A DNA stretch of 64,000 nt from Tessaracoccus oleiagri (GCF_900103275.1 NZ_FNGP01000002.1:62001-126000); one strand, 5' to 3'; shown: positions 36,423-45,496, counted from the stretch's first letter. A program made the numbers and translations. The notes: generated from the sequence alone by a model not told the origin.

Positions 36423-38620
36423 CCCTTCTCCAACCATTCCCCGGCGGCGACGCGCTCGGCCTTGGCGATCAGGTCGGCCAGCAGCGGGTCGTCGCCGGCG
36501 CGCTCGTCGCGCATGACCCGCTCGGCGAGGCCCTTGGCGTGCTCGATGAGGTCGACGTCGGCGAGTCGTAGGATCTTCAGCGACGAGCCGCCCGACTGCC
36601 CGGCGCCGAGGACGTCGCCCTCGCGACGGATCGCCAGGTCGATTTCCGCGAGCTGGAACCCGTCGGTGGAGCCGGCCACCGCGTCGAGCCGCTGGATCGC
36701 CGTCGGCTCCTCGCCCGTCAGCGGCGCCATCAGCAGGCAGAGACCCGGGTGGGCGCCCCGTCCGATGCGGCCGCGCAGCTGGTGCAGCTGGGAGATGCCG
36801 AACCGGTCCGCGTCCATCACCACCATCACCGAGGCGTTGGGCACGTCGACGCCCACCTCGATCACGGTGGTGGCGACGAGCACGTCGGTCTTCCCAGCCA
36901 CGAACGCGGCCATCTCGCGGTCGCGCTCGTCGCTGGGCTGCTTGCCGTGCACGATGCCGAGGTTGAGGCCCTTGAGCGGCCCCGCGGCCAGACGGTTCGC
37001 CAGCTCGGTGACCGCGGTGGGGCGGCGCTCCCCCTCGACCGTCTTCTCGTCGGGGCTGATCGCCGGGCAGACGATGAAGGCCTGGCGCCCGGCCGCGACC
37101 TCCTCGCGGATCCGCTCCCAGGCGCGCTCCACCCACGCCGGGTGCGTGTAGGTGTTGACGAACACCGTCTGCACCTCCGCCCGCCCGCGGGGCCGGTCGC
37201 GGAGTTCGGACACGGTGAGGTCCCCGAAGATCGTCATCGCGATCGACCTGGGGATGGGCGTTGCGGTCATCACCAGCATGTGCGGCTTGTTGGCCGCCTT
37301 GGCGTTCAGCGCCGCCCGCTGGTCGACGCCGAAGCGGTGCTGCTCGTCGATGATGACCAGGCCGAGATCGAAGAACTCCACCGGGTCCGAGAACAGGGCG
37401 TGCGTGCCGATGACGATGCCCGCCTCCCCCGTCACGATCCGGTTGAGCGCCTCTCGCCGCTCGGCCGTCGAGAGCGAACCGGTCAGCAGGGCGACGGACG
37501 TCGCGTCGGGATGGGTGCCGAGCATGCCGCCCTGGCCCAGGTCGCCCAGCATCGCGGTGATCGACTGGTAGTGCTGCTTCGCCAGGACCTCCGTCGGCGC
37601 GACGAGCACCGCCTGGCCCCCGGCGTCCACGACGGCGAGCATGGCCCGCAGCGCCACGACGGTCTTGCCGGAGCCGACCTCGCCCTGCAGGAGCCGGTGC
37701 ATCGGCTGGGCGCCGGCCAGTTCCTCGAAGATGGTGTCGCCGATGAGCTTCTGGCCGTCGGTGAGCTCGAACGGCAGCCGCGCGTCGAGTGCGTCGAGGA
37801 TGCCGCCGGCCCGCCTGGGCCGCGGGGTGGCGGTCTCCGAGGCGAGTGTCGCCCTCCGGTGCGCCATGGCGAGCTGGATGCCGAACGCCTCGTCGAAGCG
37901 GAGCCGCTCGATGCCCCGCTCGGCGTGGTCGAGGCTGACCGGCTCGTGCACCTCGCGGAGCGCCTCCTCCAGCGGCGGCACCTGCGCCTCGCGGACCACC
38001 CAGTCGGGCAGCGTGTCGCCGTGGATCGTGGGCAGGACCATGGAGATCGTGTCGGCGATGACCCAGGTGGGCAGCTTGCCGGTGGCCGGGTACAGGCCGA
38101 TCATCGTCGCCCGCTGGGTGACGCGCTGGATGGCGGCCTGCTTCTGGGCCCTGTCGGAGTCCTTCTTGGCGGTGATGCGTGCCCCGTCGAGGATGACGAA
38201 GTCGGGGTGCGTGAGCTGGAGCTGGTCGTTGAACTCGCCCACCTTCCCGATGAAGATGCCCCGCACCCCTGGCTTGAGGAGCCCGGCCCAGTAGTCCTTG
38301 ATCCTGTCCTTCTTGGGCGGGACGAACAGGGTGACGCGGAGCTTCTCGTTGGTGCCGTCGCTCAGGATGGTCTCGACGCGGGTGCGGGCCCCGAACTTGA
38401 CGTCGGTCCTCTCCACCCTCGCCACCACGGCGACCTCCTCCCCCGGCACGAGGGTCTCGAAGGAGGTCATCTGGCTGCCCGCGATGTAGCGGCGGGGCAC
38501 GTGCCGCACGAGGTCGTCGACGGTGTTGACGCCGAGCCGGGCGAACTGGGTGGCGGTCTTGTCCCCGACGACGTCGCGAAGGCTGCGGCTGAGATCGCGG
38601 TAGATCGGGGTGTGGAACAT
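36419..38620 (-). CDS. recG: ATP-dependent DNA helicase RecG
   Basis: RecG reverses stalled replication forks and processes branched DNA. The 733-aa enzyme has an N-terminal wedge domain (OB fold, near residues 60-165), then Walker A LLQGEVGSGKTVVAL, the DExH variant DEQHRFG, and motif VI HQLRGRIGRG. The start ATG 38620 is leaderless (TAGGCT 7 nt upstream); the frame stays open to 38863 through rpmB but that part is not RecG. Confidence 0.96.
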   Translation of the reverse strand: MFHTPIYRDLSRSLRDVVGDKTATQFARLGVNTVDDLVRHVPRRYIAGSQMTSFETLVPGEEVAVVARVERTDVKFGARTRVETILSDGTNEKLRVTLFVPPKKDRIKDYWAGLLKPGVRGIFIGKVGEFNDQLQLTHPDFVILDGARITAKKDSDRAQKQAAIQRVTQRATMIGLYPATGKLPTWVIADTISMVLPTIHGDTLPDWVVREAQVPPLEEALREVHEPVSLDHAERGIERLRFDEAFGIQLAMAHRRATLASETATPRPRRAGGILDALDARLPFELTDGQKLIGDTIFEELAGAQPMHRLLQGEVGSGKTVVALRAMLAVVDAGGQAVLVAPTEVLAKQHYQSITAMLGDLGQGGMLGTHPDATSVALLTGSLSTAERREALNRIVTGEAGIVIGTHALFSDPVEFFDLGLVIIDEQHRFGVDQRAALNAKAANKPHMLVMTATPIPRSIAMTIFGDLTVSELRDRPRGRAEVQTVFVNTYTHPAWVERAWERIREEVAAGRQAFIVCPAISPDEKTVEGERRPTAVTELANRLAAGPLKGLNLGIVHGKQPSDERDREMAAFVAGKTDVLVATTVIEVGVDVPNASVMVVMDADRFGISQLHQLRGRIGRGAHPGLCLLMAPLTGEEPTAIQRLDAVAGSTDGFQLAEIDLAIRREGDVLGAGQSGGSSLKILRLADVDLIEHAKGLAERVMRDERAGDDPLLADLIAKAERVAAGEWLEKG

Positions 38621-38627
38621 GCCTGCC

Positions 38628-38633
38628 AGCCTA
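38628..38633 (-). promoter_or_regulatory. -10 element of leaderless recG
   Basis: TAGGCT on the minus strand, 7 nt before ATG 38620, just past the rpmB terminator. Confidence 0.6.
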
Positions 38634-38640
38634 TCGGGGG

Positions 38641-38671
38641 AAAAGAAACAGGCGGCCCTGACGGACCGCCT
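38641..38671 (-). terminator. Intrinsic terminator of rpmB
   Basis: On the minus strand AGGCGGTCC (38663-38671) pairs with GGGCCGCCT (38650-38658; one G-U pair) over a 4-nt loop, followed by GTTTCTTTTCC. A canonical terminator 19 nt after the rpmB stop. Confidence 0.9.
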
Positions 38672-38690
38672 GAGTTTCAGATCGAACGCG

Positions 38691-38876
38691 TTAGCGCGAG
38701 ACCTTGCCCGCCTTGAGGCAGGAAGTGCACACGTTGACGCGCTGGGGTGCGCCCTTGATCGTGGCGCGAACGCGCTGGATGTTCGGGTTCCAGCGGCGGT
38801 TGGTCTTCTTCTTGGACCAGGGCACGTTGTGCCCGAAGCCGGGACCCTTGGCGCAGATGTCACACACGGCAGCCAT
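38691..38876 (-). CDS. rpmB: Large ribosomal subunit protein bL28
   Basis: A 61-aa L28. MAAVCDICAKGPGFGHNV and the C-terminal VNVCTSCLKAGKVSR carry two CxxC pairs, so this is the zinc-ribbon form. The start ATG 38876 has GAGGAGA upstream. It is monocistronic, with its own promoter and terminator. Confidence 0.97.
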   Translation of the reverse strand: MAAVCDICAKGPGFGHNVPWSKKKTNRRWNPNIQRVRATIKGAPQRVNVCTSCLKAGKVSR

Positions 38877-38928
38877 CGGAATCTCCTCGGTTAGAACTTG
38901 GGTTGTCGCCTGAAAAGACAACCGCACT

Positions 38929-38958
38929 AATGTAACGCAACGGGCCGGGAATCTGCAA
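38929..38958 (-). promoter_or_regulatory. Promoter of rpmB
   Basis: On the minus strand TTGCAG (38953-38958) and TACATT (38929-38934) are spaced by 18 nt. The -35 lies within the loop region of the RNase E/G terminator hairpin. Confidence 0.55.
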
Positions 38959-38973
38959 AAAATTCCCGGCCCG
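38941..38973 (-). terminator. Terminator hairpin after the RNase E/G gene
   Basis: CGGGCCGGGAAT (38941-38952) pairs perfectly with ATTCCCGGCCCG (38962-38973) over a 9-nt loop rich in A/T. It lies 18 nt past the RNase E/G stop. Confidence 0.8.
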
Positions 38974-38991
38974 TCGATGTCGCCCTGTGGC

Positions 38992-41598
38992 TCAGCTCTT
39001 GCGACGCCGCCGCCCGCCGCCGCGCCGCTCGCCACCGTCGGCAGGGGCCTGCGAGTCGACGGGCTCGTCGTACTTCACATAACCCTGGCCGTGGCAGTGC
39101 TCGCACTCCTCGGTGAACGCCTCGGCGAGGCCCGTCCCGATCTTCTTGCGTGTGAGCTGCACGAGGCCGAGGCTGGTGACCTCCGCCACCTGGTGACGGG
39201 TCCGGTCGCGGCCGAGGCACTCGACGAGGCGACGCAGCAGCAGTTCCCGGTTGGACGGGAGCACCATGTCGATGAAGTCGATCACGATGATGCCGCCGAT
39301 GTCGCGCAGGCGCAGCTGCCGGACGATCTCCTCCGCGGCCTCGAGGTTGTTCGACGTGACCGTCGCCTCCAGGTTGCCGCCGGAGCCGGTGAAGCGGCCG
39401 GTGTTCACGTCGATGACCGTCATGGCCTCGGTCCGGTCGATGACCAGGGAGCCGCCCGACGGGAGGAACACCTTCCGGTCGAGCGCCTTGGCGATCTGCT
39501 CGTCGATGCGGTACTGCGAGAAGATGTCGCGGCCGTCGTCGGTGGGCTCGTAGCGGCGGACGCGCTCGGTGAGCGACGGCGCCACGTGGCCGACGTAGGC
39601 GTGGATCGCCTCGTGGGCGTCCTCCTGGCTGCCGTCGCCCTGGATCACGATCTCACCGAAGTCCTCGGTGAACAGGTCGCGCACGATGCGCAGCGTCAGG
39701 TCGGGCTCGGTGTAGAGGGCATGCGGGGCGCCGCCCTGCTTCGCGCGCTTCTCGATGATCTCCCACTGCGCCTTGAGCCGGTTGACGTCGCGGACGAGGT
39801 CCTCCTCCGAGGCACCCTCTGCGGCGGTGCGGACGATGACGGACTCGTTGTCCGAGATCAGCGTGCTCAGGATGTCGCGCAGGCGGGCGCGCTCGGCGTC
39901 GGGAAGCTTGCGGGAGATGCCGGACAGGTGGCCGCCCGGCGAGTAGACGATGTAGCGACCCGGCAGCGAGATGTGGTGCGTGAGGCGGGCGCCCTTCTGG
40001 CCCACAGGGTCCTTGGTGACCTGGACCACGATGGTCTGCCCGGACTTCAGGACGTTCTCGACCTTGCGGTTCTCGCCCGTGACGCCGAAGGAGTCCCAGT
40101 CGACCTCGCCGGCGTAGAGCACGGCGTTGCGGCCGCGGCCGATGTCGATGAATGCGGCCTCCATCGAGGGCAGCACGTTCTGGATGCGGCCCAGGTAGAT
40201 GTTGCCGATCAGGGAGGTGGCCGACGCGCGGTCGACGTAGTGCTCGACGAGGATGTTGTCCTCGAGCACCGCGAGCTGCGTGTACTCCTCGCCCTGGCGG
40301 ATGATCATCTTGCGGTCGACCGATTCCCGGCGGGCGAGGAACTCCGCCTCGCTGAGGATCGGGGCGCGGCGGCGGCCGGCGGCGCGGGATTCCTTGCGAC
40401 GCTGACGCTTGGCCTCCATGCGGGTGGAGCCCTCGATGCCGGTGACCTCGTCGTCGACGGAGTCGGTGTCGTCCCCGGCGCCGGAGCGGCGGCGGCGACG
40501 ACGGCGACGGCGCGAGGTGACGGAGGCGTCGCCGCCCTCGTCCTCGGCGTCCGTGCCCTCGGCGGTGGTCTCCGAGTCGGAATCGGTGGGCTCGCCCGTC
40601 TCCTCGGAGTCGGTGTCGACGCCGTTGTCGGCGTCCGCGCTTCCTCCGCGACGGCGGCGGCGGCCACCCCTGCGACGGCGGCGGCGCGTGCCCCGCTCGT
40701 CGTCGGCGGCGGCCTCGTCGGTCTCCGACTCGTCGTCGGCGGCCTCGGCCTCGTCCGCCTGGTCCGTGTCCTCGGCGGTCTCCTCCTCGTCGGTCTCGTC
40801 CTCGTCGTCCTCGTCCTCGAGGTCGTCGTCGTCGACGCCGCCCGCGATGGCGCCGGCGAGTGCGGCGAGCTGCTGAGCACGGTCCTCGTCGGACATGAAC
40901 GGGCTGCCGAGCGCCGCGCGCCGGGCGGCTGCCTGGCGCTCGGCCTCGGCGATGGCGGCCTCGATACCGAGGTCGTCGTCGGCGTCGGTGGTCTCGCTCG
41001 TCTCTTCCACCACGGCCGCGTCCTCCGCAGGAGCCGGGCGACGTCGACGGCCGCGGGCCGGCCGCTCCTCGGCCTCGGGGACCTTGGCGGCGCCGCGCCG
41101 GCGACGGCCGGGCCGCTCCTCCTCGGGCCGTGCGGCCTCGAAGGCCTCGGCGATCACTGCGGTGAGGTCGGCCTCCGGCGCCTTGGGCTGCTCCGCGGGT
41201 GCCGCGGGTGCCTCGTCGACGACGGGCTCGGCCTTGCGGCGACGTGAGCGGCGTGCCGGGGCGGCCTCCGGTTCCGGAGCGGGCGCCTCGGACGGCGCCT
41301 CCGCCACTTCAAAGTTCGGGGTCGGTGCCGCGGGCTCATCCTTGTGCAGGGGCTCGCCGCCGATGACGACGACGGCTTCCTCGGCGGCGGCGGGTGCCGT
41401 GCGGCGGGTGGCGCGCCGACGGGTGGGGCGCGGCTCGGCGGGGGTCCGCACCTCGGTGGGGGCGTCCGCGACCGCGATGTGTGTCTGAACCGCGGGGGTC
41501 TCGACCTGCACCTCGGCCGGCGGGCCGGCAGGGCGCCCGGCGGCGCGGCGCCGACGGGGCGCGGGGGTGGTGGATTGGGGTTCGACTGAATCGGTCAT
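38992..41598 (-). CDS. Ribonuclease E/G family protein
   Basis: An 868-aa endoribonuclease for mRNA decay and rRNA processing. The first roughly 420 residues are low complexity: acidic Glu/Asp tracts (DDDDLEDEDDEDETDEEE) alternating with Arg-rich RRRRRGGRRRRR clusters, presumably a disordered RNA- or protein-binding arm. The catalytic part follows, with the S1 domain (GNIYLGRIQNVLPSMEAAFIDIG), the DNase I-like region ending VIDVNTGRFTG (catalytic Asp), and the Zn-link region. The N-terminal, not C-terminal, arm is the actinobacterial arrangement. The start ATG 41598 has AAGGAG 7 nt upstream. Confidence 0.94.
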   Translation of the reverse strand: MTDSVEPQSTTPAPRRRRAAGRPAGPPAEVQVETPAVQTHIAVADAPTEVRTPAEPRPTRRRATRRTAPAAAEEAVVVIGGEPLHKDEPAAPTPNFEVAEAPSEAPAPEPEAAPARRSRRRKAEPVVDEAPAAPAEQPKAPEADLTAVIAEAFEAARPEEERPGRRRRGAAKVPEAEERPARGRRRRPAPAEDAAVVEETSETTDADDDLGIEAAIAEAERQAAARRAALGSPFMSDEDRAQQLAALAGAIAGGVDDDDLEDEDDEDETDEEETAEDTDQADEAEAADDESETDEAAADDERGTRRRRRRGGRRRRRGGSADADNGVDTDSEETGEPTDSDSETTAEGTDAEDEGGDASVTSRRRRRRRRRSGAGDDTDSVDDEVTGIEGSTRMEAKRQRRKESRAAGRRRAPILSEAEFLARRESVDRKMIIRQGEEYTQLAVLEDNILVEHYVDRASATSLIGNIYLGRIQNVLPSMEAAFIDIGRGRNAVLYAGEVDWDSFGVTGENRKVENVLKSGQTIVVQVTKDPVGQKGARLTHHISLPGRYIVYSPGGHLSGISRKLPDAERARLRDILSTLISDNESVIVRTAAEGASEEDLVRDVNRLKAQWEIIEKRAKQGGAPHALYTEPDLTLRIVRDLFTEDFGEIVIQGDGSQEDAHEAIHAYVGHVAPSLTERVRRYEPTDDGRDIFSQYRIDEQIAKALDRKVFLPSGGSLVIDRTEAMTVIDVNTGRFTGSGGNLEATVTSNNLEAAEEIVRQLRLRDIGGIIVIDFIDMVLPSNRELLLRRLVECLGRDRTRHQVAEVTSLGLVQLTRKKIGTGLAEAFTEECEHCHGQGYVKYDEPVDSQAPADGGERRGGGRRRRKS

Positions 41599-41772
41599 AG
41601 ACAGACTCCTTACGCGCGTAGCGCGGACAGGCACAACAAGCTGTGCACCAAGACTCACGGTCAACCGGGGGGCTCGAACAGTCGCGGGCTAATGAGTCGC
41701 GGTGCAGCTCAGAGGCTTCCCAGGTGGCGCCGGCGGCGCCTAGACCTTGGCCCATTGTCGCACAAGGCCCAA

Positions 41773-41815
41773 AGCGCTGGCGAACTTCCACACCGGCGAG
41801 TCCCGGCCCAGCGCT
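41773..41815 (-). terminator. Possible terminator after the TIGR03936 gene
   Basis: AGCGCTGG (41773-41780) is complementary to CCAGCGCT (41808-41815), with a long 27-nt loop; the latter overlaps the stop codon. On the minus strand TTTGGG follows. Weak. Confidence 0.35.
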
Positions 41816-42519
41816 CAGACGGTGCGGAGCGGGTCGCCGATGGAGCCGGCCCGGAGCGGGCCTTGGGAGAGCCTGGTCAGCAGCGCCAGTTTCGGCAGCC
41901 GCGGCTCGAGGCTGCGCAGTGCGGTGACCACGTCGTCGGGGCGCACGAGCGGCACCCCGTGCTCGATACGGAGGCGGATGGTGCTGTCGTCGGGCACCTC
42001 GGCCGCGAGGACCGCGCCGCGCGCGTCGAAGGTGCGCAGCCCGTTCTTCGTCATCCGCTCCACCTCGAAGGCCTCCTCGGCGAGGAACCGGCTCACGGCG
42101 TCGGCCAGGACGCCCGGCTCGGCGCCGGCGAGCGCGATCTCCCAGTCGGAGGCCTGGAGCAGGTCGCCGAGCGCCTCCGGGAGGGCCTCGGCCGCGTCGA
42201 GGATGAGGAAGCCGGTGGGGAGCGACTCGTTCAGCGCCTGCGCGAGCTTCTCCGGGTCGCAGCGCTCGGCGAGCCCGAGCTCCACGTACTCCGCCTCCGA
42301 CGCCGCCGACGTCGGCGCGGCGTTGGCGTACGAGATGCGCGGGTGGGGGTTGAATCCCGAGGAGTAGGCCATCGGCACGTCGGCGCGGCGCAGCGCCCGT
42401 TCGAGCGCGCGGCCGAAGTCGCGGTGCGACGTGAAGCGCGCGGCTCCCCGCTTGGCGTAACGCAGGCGCAGCTTCTGCACGGGCGGCGGCTGCTGTGGCG
42501 GTTGCTTCCGGGTCGTCAC
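41815..42519 (-). CDS. TIGR03936 (DUF2344) radical SAM-linked protein
   Basis: A 234-aa protein of the DUF2344 family, which accompanies or is fused to the TIGR03960 radical SAM protein. Conserved KLRLRYAKRGAARFTSHRDFGRALERALRRA and MAYSSGFNPHPRISYA are present. Its function is unknown. It is leaderless: GTG 42519 follows TAGACT by 8 nt. In most actinobacteria it is next to the radical SAM gene, which here lies 3 kb upstream, across ybaK, an MFS gene and ald. Confidence 0.9.
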   Translation of the reverse strand: MTTRKQPPQQPPPVQKLRLRYAKRGAARFTSHRDFGRALERALRRADVPMAYSSGFNPHPRISYANAAPTSAASEAEYVELGLAERCDPEKLAQALNESLPTGFLILDAAEALPEALGDLLQASDWEIALAGAEPGVLADAVSRFLAEEAFEVERMTKNGLRTFDARGAVLAAEVPDDSTIRLRIEHGVPLVRPDDVVTALRSLEPRLPKLALLTRLSQGPLRAGSIGDPLRTV

Positions 42520-42527
42520 GACACGGG

Positions 42528-42533
42528 AGTCTA
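42528..42533 (-). promoter_or_regulatory. -10 element of the leaderless TIGR03936 gene
   Basis: TAGACT on the minus strand, 8 nt before GTG 42519, in the 19-nt gap after ybaK. Confidence 0.55.
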
Positions 42534-42538
42534 GTGGC

Positions 42539-43012
42539 CTACTCCTCGTCGGTGACGTCGATCACGCGGGCGCCCAGGTAGTCGAACATGGCCTGCGCGT
42601 CGAGCAGCGCGGTGACGCCGTGCTCACCCGCGCCGATGGACACCTCGCCGGGCCCGATGTGGGAGTCGGCGATCACCGGCAGCTTGGTCTTCGTGCCGAA
42701 GGGGGTGATCGTGCCGCGTTCGAACCCGGTGAGCTCGCGCGCCTCGTCGGCCTGGGGCATCGCTGCCTTGTTGACGCCGAGCGCCGCCCGGAACTTGGGC
42801 CAGGAGATCTTCCGTAGACCGGGCACGAGGACGAGGCCGTAGGTGTCCCCCGTCTTGACCACCATCGACTTCACGATGCGGCCGGGTTCCACGCCGCGGG
42901 CCTTCGCGGCCTCCTCCAACGAGTTGACGCGCCCGTGGCGGACGATGCGGTAGTCGAGGCCGCTGGCGGCGAGGGCGTCGAGGGCCGGGTTGCTCGGCTG
43001 CTGGTCGGTCAT
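42539..43012 (-). CDS. YbaK/EbsC family aminoacyl-tRNA deacylase
   Basis: A 157-aa protein of the YbaK/ProX editing-domain family, which hydrolyses mischarged aminoacyl-tRNAs (Cys-tRNAPro and others). It has the family core EAAKARGVEPGRIVKSMVV with the conserved Lys, and GTITPFG. The exact tRNA substrate is not shown. It is leaderless (TAGGCT, 6 nt before ATG 43012) and divergent from the MFS gene across only 36 bp. Confidence 0.92.
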   Translation of the reverse strand: MTDQQPSNPALDALAASGLDYRIVRHGRVNSLEEAAKARGVEPGRIVKSMVVKTGDTYGLVLVPGLRKISWPKFRAALGVNKAAMPQADEARELTGFERGTITPFGTKTKLPVIADSHIGPGEVSIGAGEHGVTALLDAQAMFDYLGARVIDVTDEE

Positions 43013-43018
43013 GGGCTC

Positions 43019-43042
43019 AGCCTACGTCCGGGGGCCTAGAGT
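43019..43042. promoter_or_regulatory. Back-to-back -10 elements of divergent leaderless ybaK and MFS genes
   Basis: TAGGCT on the minus strand (43019-43024) serves ybaK; TAGAGT on the plus strand (43037-43042) serves the MFS gene. They are 12 nt apart in a 36-bp gap, so each -35 region must overlap the other promoter or gene. Confidence 0.6.
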
Positions 43043-43048
43043 GTCCGC

Positions 43049-44242
43049 GTGATTGAGCGCTCGGGATTCATGCGGTTCATGCCGATGGTGGCGATCGTCG
43101 TGCTGGCGTTCAACCTCCGCCCGGTGGCGGTGTCGGTGGGACCGGTCCTCGCCGAGATCTCCGCGGACCTCGGCCTGACGCCGGGCTGGAGCGGCTTCCT
43201 CACGTCGCTGCCCACCCTCTGCTTCGCGGTGTTCGGGGCACTGGCGCCGTGGATCGGCAAGCAGGTCGGTGCCCACGTGGCGATCGGGGTCGCCTTCGTC
43301 GCGCTGGTGGCCGGGCAGTGGGCGCGCGCGTTCGTCGAGAGCCCCGTGGCGTTCTTCCTGCTCACGGCGCTGGCACTCGCCGGCATGGCGCTCGGCAACG
43401 TGCTCATCCCGCCGATGGTGCGCCTGCACTACCCCAACAAGGTCGGCCTCGGCACCGCCCTCTACTCGCTGGCCATCTCGATCGGCGTCACGCTGTCGAG
43501 CTCGGTGACGGTGCCGTTGGCGCACGCCACCGGCGGTTGGCGGGGCGCGATGGTGGCGTGGGCCATCGTCGCGCTGGCCTCACTGTTGACCTGGGCTCCC
43601 ATGCTGAAGTACCGGGAGCGCAGGGGCGGCAAGGCTCACGTCGCCCACTCCGTGGCGGCGGTGGCGCGCACCAAGCTGGGTTGGGCGCTCGCGGTCATGT
43701 TCGGTCTGCAGGCCGGCTCCTCCTACACCGTCTTCGGGTGGCTCCCCACGATCTTCCGCTCGTACGGGATGAGCGAGATCAATGCGGGGTTCATGCTGGG
43801 CATCGCCACCGGCATCGGCATCCCGCTGGCGTTCATCATCCCGGCGTACGTCGCCCGCACGCCGAAGCCCACCGGCATCTTCCTCGCCATGATGGCGACT
43901 CTGCTGCTCGGCTGGATCGGGCTGCTGGTCGCGCCGATGTCGGCGCCGTGGTTGTGGAGCGTGCTGCTGGCGCTGGGCACCTCGTCGTTCCCCATGATCC
44001 TCGCGCTCTTCGCGACGAGGGCCCTCACCCCCTCGTCGACCGCGGCGCTCAGCGGATTCACGCAGGCGGTGGGTTACACGTTGGCGACCCTCTGCCCGAT
44101 CCTCTTCGGCACGCTCAACGGCTGGTCGGGCGGCTGGACGCTCTCGCTGATGTTCATGATCGTGCTCACGGCGCCCTTCACGCTCACCGGCTGGTACGCG
44201 TCGCAGCCGCGCGTCATCGAGGACCAACTCCCCCCGGCCTGA
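43049..44242 (+). CDS. MFS transporter, CynX/NimT family
   Basis: A 397-aa membrane protein with twelve predicted helices. The start region FNLRPVAVSVGPVLAEI and the loop GLTPGWSGFLTSLP are typical of the CynX/NimT group, which includes cyanate and 2-nitroimidazole transporters; the natural substrate here is unknown. It starts with GTG 43049, leaderless (TAGAGT 6 nt upstream). No cyanate genes are nearby. Confidence 0.9.
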   Translation: MIERSGFMRFMPMVAIVVLAFNLRPVAVSVGPVLAEISADLGLTPGWSGFLTSLPTLCFAVFGALAPWIGKQVGAHVAIGVAFVALVAGQWARAFVESPVAFFLLTALALAGMALGNVLIPPMVRLHYPNKVGLGTALYSLAISIGVTLSSSVTVPLAHATGGWRGAMVAWAIVALASLLTWAPMLKYRERRGGKAHVAHSVAAVARTKLGWALAVMFGLQAGSSYTVFGWLPTIFRSYGMSEINAGFMLGIATGIGIPLAFIIPAYVARTPKPTGIFLAMMATLLLGWIGLLVAPMSAPWLWSVLLALGTSSFPMILALFATRALTPSSTAALSGFTQAVGYTLATLCPILFGTLNGWSGGWTLSLMFMIVLTAPFTLTGWYASQPRVIEDQLPPA

Positions 44243-44278
44243 TCCGCCGCCACCGCACACGTGGGCCTCGCGTTGCCC

Positions 44279-44284
44279 TAGAGT
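44279..44284 (+). promoter_or_regulatory. -10 element of ald
   Basis: TAGAGT on the plus strand; transcription would start near 44291, leaving a leader of about 44 nt that carries AAGGAG. Confidence 0.5.
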
Positions 44285-44334
44285 TTCTCCACCCCGCTCA
44301 GCGCTGACCGGGTGAGCTCGAAGGAGAATTGAAC

Positions 44335-45450
44335 ATGCGCGTGGGTGTCCCCACCGAGGTGAAGAACAACGAGTACCGCGTCGCGATCACGCAGGCCGGC
44401 GTGCACGCCTTGGCGGACCGCGGCCACGAGGTGCTCATCCAGAGCGGCGCCGGCGTCGGCTCCGGGATCAGCGACGAGCAGTACGCCGGAGTGGGTGCCA
44501 CGATCGTCGACTCCGCGGCCGACGTGTGGGGTGCCGCCGAGCTGGTGCTGAAGGTCAAGGAACCCGTCCCCGACGAGTACGAGCTCCTGCGCGAGGGGAC
44601 GATGCTGTTCACGTACCTCCACCTCGCCGCGGACCGCCGCTTGACCGAGGAACTGCTGCGTCGCAAGGTCACCGCCATCGCCTACGAGACCGTCGAGCTC
44701 GAGGGCGGCGCACTCCCCCTGCTCGCACCCATGTCGGAGATCGCGGGGCGCCTCTCGACGCAGGTCGGGGCCCATGCGCTGTTGAAGTACAACGGCGGGG
44801 CAGGCGTCCTGCTGGGCGGCGCCACCGGCGTGATCACAGGCGAGGTGGCCGTGCTCGGCGGCGGCGTCGTCGGCCTGTGCGCCGCGCGCGTCGCTCGCGG
44901 GATGGGCGCAAACGTGACGGTGTTCGACATCAACGTCGGGCGGATGCGCTACATCGAGGAGATCACCGGCGGCACCATCCGCACCGAGTACTCGACCCCC
45001 TACGGGATCAAGACCTTCGTCGAGAACGCCGACCTGGTCATCGGCGCGGCGCTCATCGCCGGCGCCAAGGCCCCCACGCTGGTGACCAACGAGATGGTCG
45101 CCGGGATGAAGCCCGGGTCCGTCCTCGTCGACGTGGCCATCGACCAGGGCGGCTGCTTCGAGGACTCACGCCCCACCACGCATGCGGACCCGATCTTCAA
45201 GGTCCACGACTCGGTGTTCTACTGCGTCACCAACATGCCGGGGTCCGTGCCCGTCACGTCGACGAGGGCCCTCACCAACGCGACGATGCCCTACTGCTTG
45301 CTCCTGGCCGACAAGGGTTGGCGCGAGGCGATGCGGAAGCGGCCGGAGCTGGCCCTCGGGATGGCGACGCACGAAGGCGCCCTGTACTCCGAGCCGGTGG
45401 GCGAGGCGTTCGGCATCGAGGCGCGCAGAGTCGAGCGGCTGCTCGGCTGA
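44335..45450 (+). CDS. ald: Alanine dehydrogenase
   Basis: Ald reversibly deaminates L-alanine to pyruvate and ammonium with NAD. The 371-aa protein is the usual length; MRVGVPTEVKNNEYRVA at the start, FTYLHLAADR and YETVE are conserved, and the Rossmann motif is AVLGGGVVGLCAAR near residue 170. ATG 44335 is chosen over TTG 44329 because AAGGAG lies 8 nt upstream and the product then starts like the family. It is transcribed alone, ending in a bidirectional hairpin. Confidence 0.96.
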   Translation: MRVGVPTEVKNNEYRVAITQAGVHALADRGHEVLIQSGAGVGSGISDEQYAGVGATIVDSAADVWGAAELVLKVKEPVPDEYELLREGTMLFTYLHLAADRRLTEELLRRKVTAIAYETVELEGGALPLLAPMSEIAGRLSTQVGAHALLKYNGGAGVLLGGATGVITGEVAVLGGGVVGLCAARVARGMGANVTVFDINVGRMRYIEEITGGTIRTEYSTPYGIKTFVENADLVIGAALIAGAKAPTLVTNEMVAGMKPGSVLVDVAIDQGGCFEDSRPTTHADPIFKVHDSVFYCVTNMPGSVPVTSTRALTNATMPYCLLLADKGWREAMRKRPELALGMATHEGALYSEPVGEAFGIEARRVERLLG

Positions 45451-45458
45451 CGGTTCAC

Positions 45459-45496
45459 ATCCTGGTTGCCGTGGTCTAGACGACGGCAATCAGGAT
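45459..45496. terminator. Bidirectional terminator between ald and TIGR03960
   Basis: ATCCTGGTTGCCGT (45459-45472) pairs with ACGGCAATCAGGAT (45483-45496) over 14 positions with one G-U pair and a 10-nt loop. It fills the 47-nt gap between two convergent genes. No U-tract. Confidence 0.8.

Noticed and set aside
40640-40850. GCGGCGGCG and TCGTCCTCG runs as a possible CRISPR or satellite repeat
   Set aside because: They are in-frame codon repeats of the acidic/basic arm of RNase E/G with no spacer structure.
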